Assembly: GCA_025350695.1 (NCBI GenBank)
Contig: JANXXI010000188.1
Span: forward strand, 1-64,000
Source of the DNA: Acidobacteriota bacterium
Lineage (GTDB): Bacteria; Acidobacteriota; Terriglobia; Bryobacterales; Bryobacteraceae
Reading direction: 5' to 3'
Length of the DNA: 64,000 nucleotides
The notes under the pieces are model-generated. The model was not told where the DNA came from and ran no database searches. It worked only from the letters and a program-made list of their open reading frames with translations. Below are positions 62,029-64,000 of this stretch, piece after piece (position 1 is the first letter of the stretch; the number at the start of each line of letters is the position of its first letter). The translations under genes and the position numbers were made by a program.

Positions 62029-62823
62029 ATGCTCGGAGGAGTGCTTTTATTGGCGCAGATTTTGAGCCTCACTGGATTGGTTGGGGATTGGGCGGCCGAT
62101 ATTGAGCGGCTCACCCAATCGAAGATCATTGTGATGCGCCTAAGCCCTGGAGAGTTGCCTGCCGATGAGCCGCATCGATCAGTGGCGCGGAAGCATTTTT
62201 CAGATCCGGTTTTTCTCCAGATGTTTTCCGCGGCGCAAGCGCTTAGTTTGAATCCCAACGGTCCGGCGGGTCCGTTCCAGTATATTTTCCTGAATGCAAA
62301 ATTGGCTCCTCAGGATCAAGGGGCTTTGAATGGTCTTCTAGGGCATGAGTTAGGGCATCTTTGGATTCGGGCTCTGGGGTATCCAACGCCGCGGTATGCC
62401 ACCGGTGAGGCGGGGTGTTTGTCGGTTGCCACGGGGGACGCTTTGCAGCACATTCTGATGCGCGGGGAAATGGACCGGCGGGGGATAGAATGGCGCAGCG
62501 GGTCTGTAAATCAGCTAGAGCTTGCGCTGGCGAAGATGAAAGAGCCTTTACCTAAGGAGCCGGTTAAAACACCTCGCTGTCAAATGCTAGCTCAGATTTC
62601 CTTGTGGCTGGATGTGGACCTGGGCCTCAAGGAAAAAGATTGGAGCCATCGTGAGGAGTTTTTGCAGTTGCTGGGGAAACGTTTTCCGGCAGTGGCTGAG
62701 CAGGGTCGCATTTTGTCAAAGGAATTGGCGGAGGTGAATCTCGCGGACAAAGACGTGCATCGCAGGGAGTTGCAACGGGTTTTCACGCAGTTGAAGGGGT
62801 TCGCCGTTACACAGGTCAATTGA
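62029..62823 (+). CDS. HExxH putative zinc metallopeptidase, exported
   Basis: 264 residues; hydrophobic start LGGVLLLAQILSLTGLVGDW. HELGH at residues 106-110 in LLGHELGHLWIRALGY gives the zinc-binding HExxH. Downstream acidic residues that would supply the third ligand are not obvious by eye. Length and location unlike known families I can name. Possibly a minor, orphan protease. Confidence 0.65.
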   Translation: MLGGVLLLAQILSLTGLVGDWAADIERLTQSKIIVMRLSPGELPADEPHRSVARKHFSDPVFLQMFSAAQALSLNPNGPAGPFQYIFLNAKLAPQDQGALNGLLGHELGHLWIRALGYPTPRYATGEAGCLSVATGDALQHILMRGEMDRRGIEWRSGSVNQLELALAKMKEPLPKEPVKTPRCQMLAQISLWLDVDLGLKEKDWSHREEFLQLLGKRFPAVAEQGRILSKELAEVNLADKDVHRRELQRVFTQLKGFAVTQVN

Positions 62824-62854
62824 TTTGGGTTTTTATTTAACAAGTTGAATGCAA

Positions 62855-62883
62855 TTGTGTTGCCCGTCCTAGTGTCCTATGCT
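62855..62883 (+). promoter_or_regulatory. Candidate mreB promoter
   Basis: TTGTGT (62855-62860), 17-base spacer, TATGCT (62878-62883), about 165 bases before the mreB ATG. The leader between them (62884-63050) contains no other gene. Confidence 0.4.
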
Positions 62884-63002
62884 ACAGTTCAGATTGGTCC
62901 GACATACGCCGTTCTCCACCAACTCCTCAACAATTCATTGTGTTGATGTTTGCAGGGGGAATCGATCACATGCTGGTTTTGATCGCACCGGCCGGACAGT
63001 AA

Positions 63003-64000
<998 letters not shown>

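Overview
The window looks like a chromosomal segment of an Acidobacteriota member, most likely of the Bryobacterales/Solibacter type. This is inferred from the moderately high GC, the many secreted beta-propeller, DUF1080, CehA-type and Ig-repeat proteins, several proteins of the CHAT and Uma2 families, and the mix of house-keeping clusters. No 16S rRNA, tRNA, CRISPR array or intact transposase was seen, so the assignment is provisional.

Layout. 0-2 kb: end of a probable methyltransferase, then a two-gene AAA ATPase + TOPRIM-like (DUF4276) cassette that resembles anti-phage effector pairs. 2.1-6.25 kb: ileS-lspA-lgt (isoleucyl-tRNA synthetase and lipoprotein processing). 6.25-12 kb: accessory island with a 37-bp-arm inverted-repeat element, a secreted TPR-CHAT protease followed by an ECF sigma factor and a zinc-finger anti-sigma factor, a mazEF pair with an operator-like palindrome, a DUF2442 gene and an orphan MNT nucleotidyltransferase. 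12.2-17.4 kb: ACT-domain protein, kdsC, tilS, ftsH and a HAD phosphatase. 17.4-24.9 kb: a single leftward histidine operon, hisI-G-D-C-HAD-B-H-F-A, preceded by a leader peptide with six His codons in ten and a 1:2/2:3/3:4 attenuator. The HAD gene inside the operon is the obvious candidate for the missing histidinol-phosphate phosphatase. hisE is not in the window.

24.9-50.7 kb is a mosaic of accessory genes: Uma2 proteins, two serine hydrolases, MiaE, a D-threonine-aldolase-like PLP enzyme, DUF1080 and CehA-type hydrolases, a STAS protein, a TPR protein, an ArsR/SRPBCC/GyrI-like cassette, two DUF1801 proteins, a beta-helix protein, an SSS symporter with its DUF3311 partner, a PQQ-like propeller, a SelW-like protein and a heparinase-like protein. 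50.8-64 kb: ribA, a LytS-type sensor kinase, a methyltransferase, a giant NIDO/Ig-repeat protein, propellers, an HlyD-type adaptor, a Nudix hydrolase, the 3' relic of a group II intron, an HExxH protein and the first 316 codons of mreB.

At least five accessory loci are frame-disrupted, while every core gene is intact, so these look like true pseudogenes rather than random sequence error. In two of them the break is exactly a TTAA to TTAATTAA duplication, and removing four bases restores a clean reading frame. These are the only two TTAATTAA octamers noticed in the window. The features rated most interesting are the his attenuator, the TTAATTAA scars, the CHAT/sigma/anti-sigma module, and the group II intron relic.
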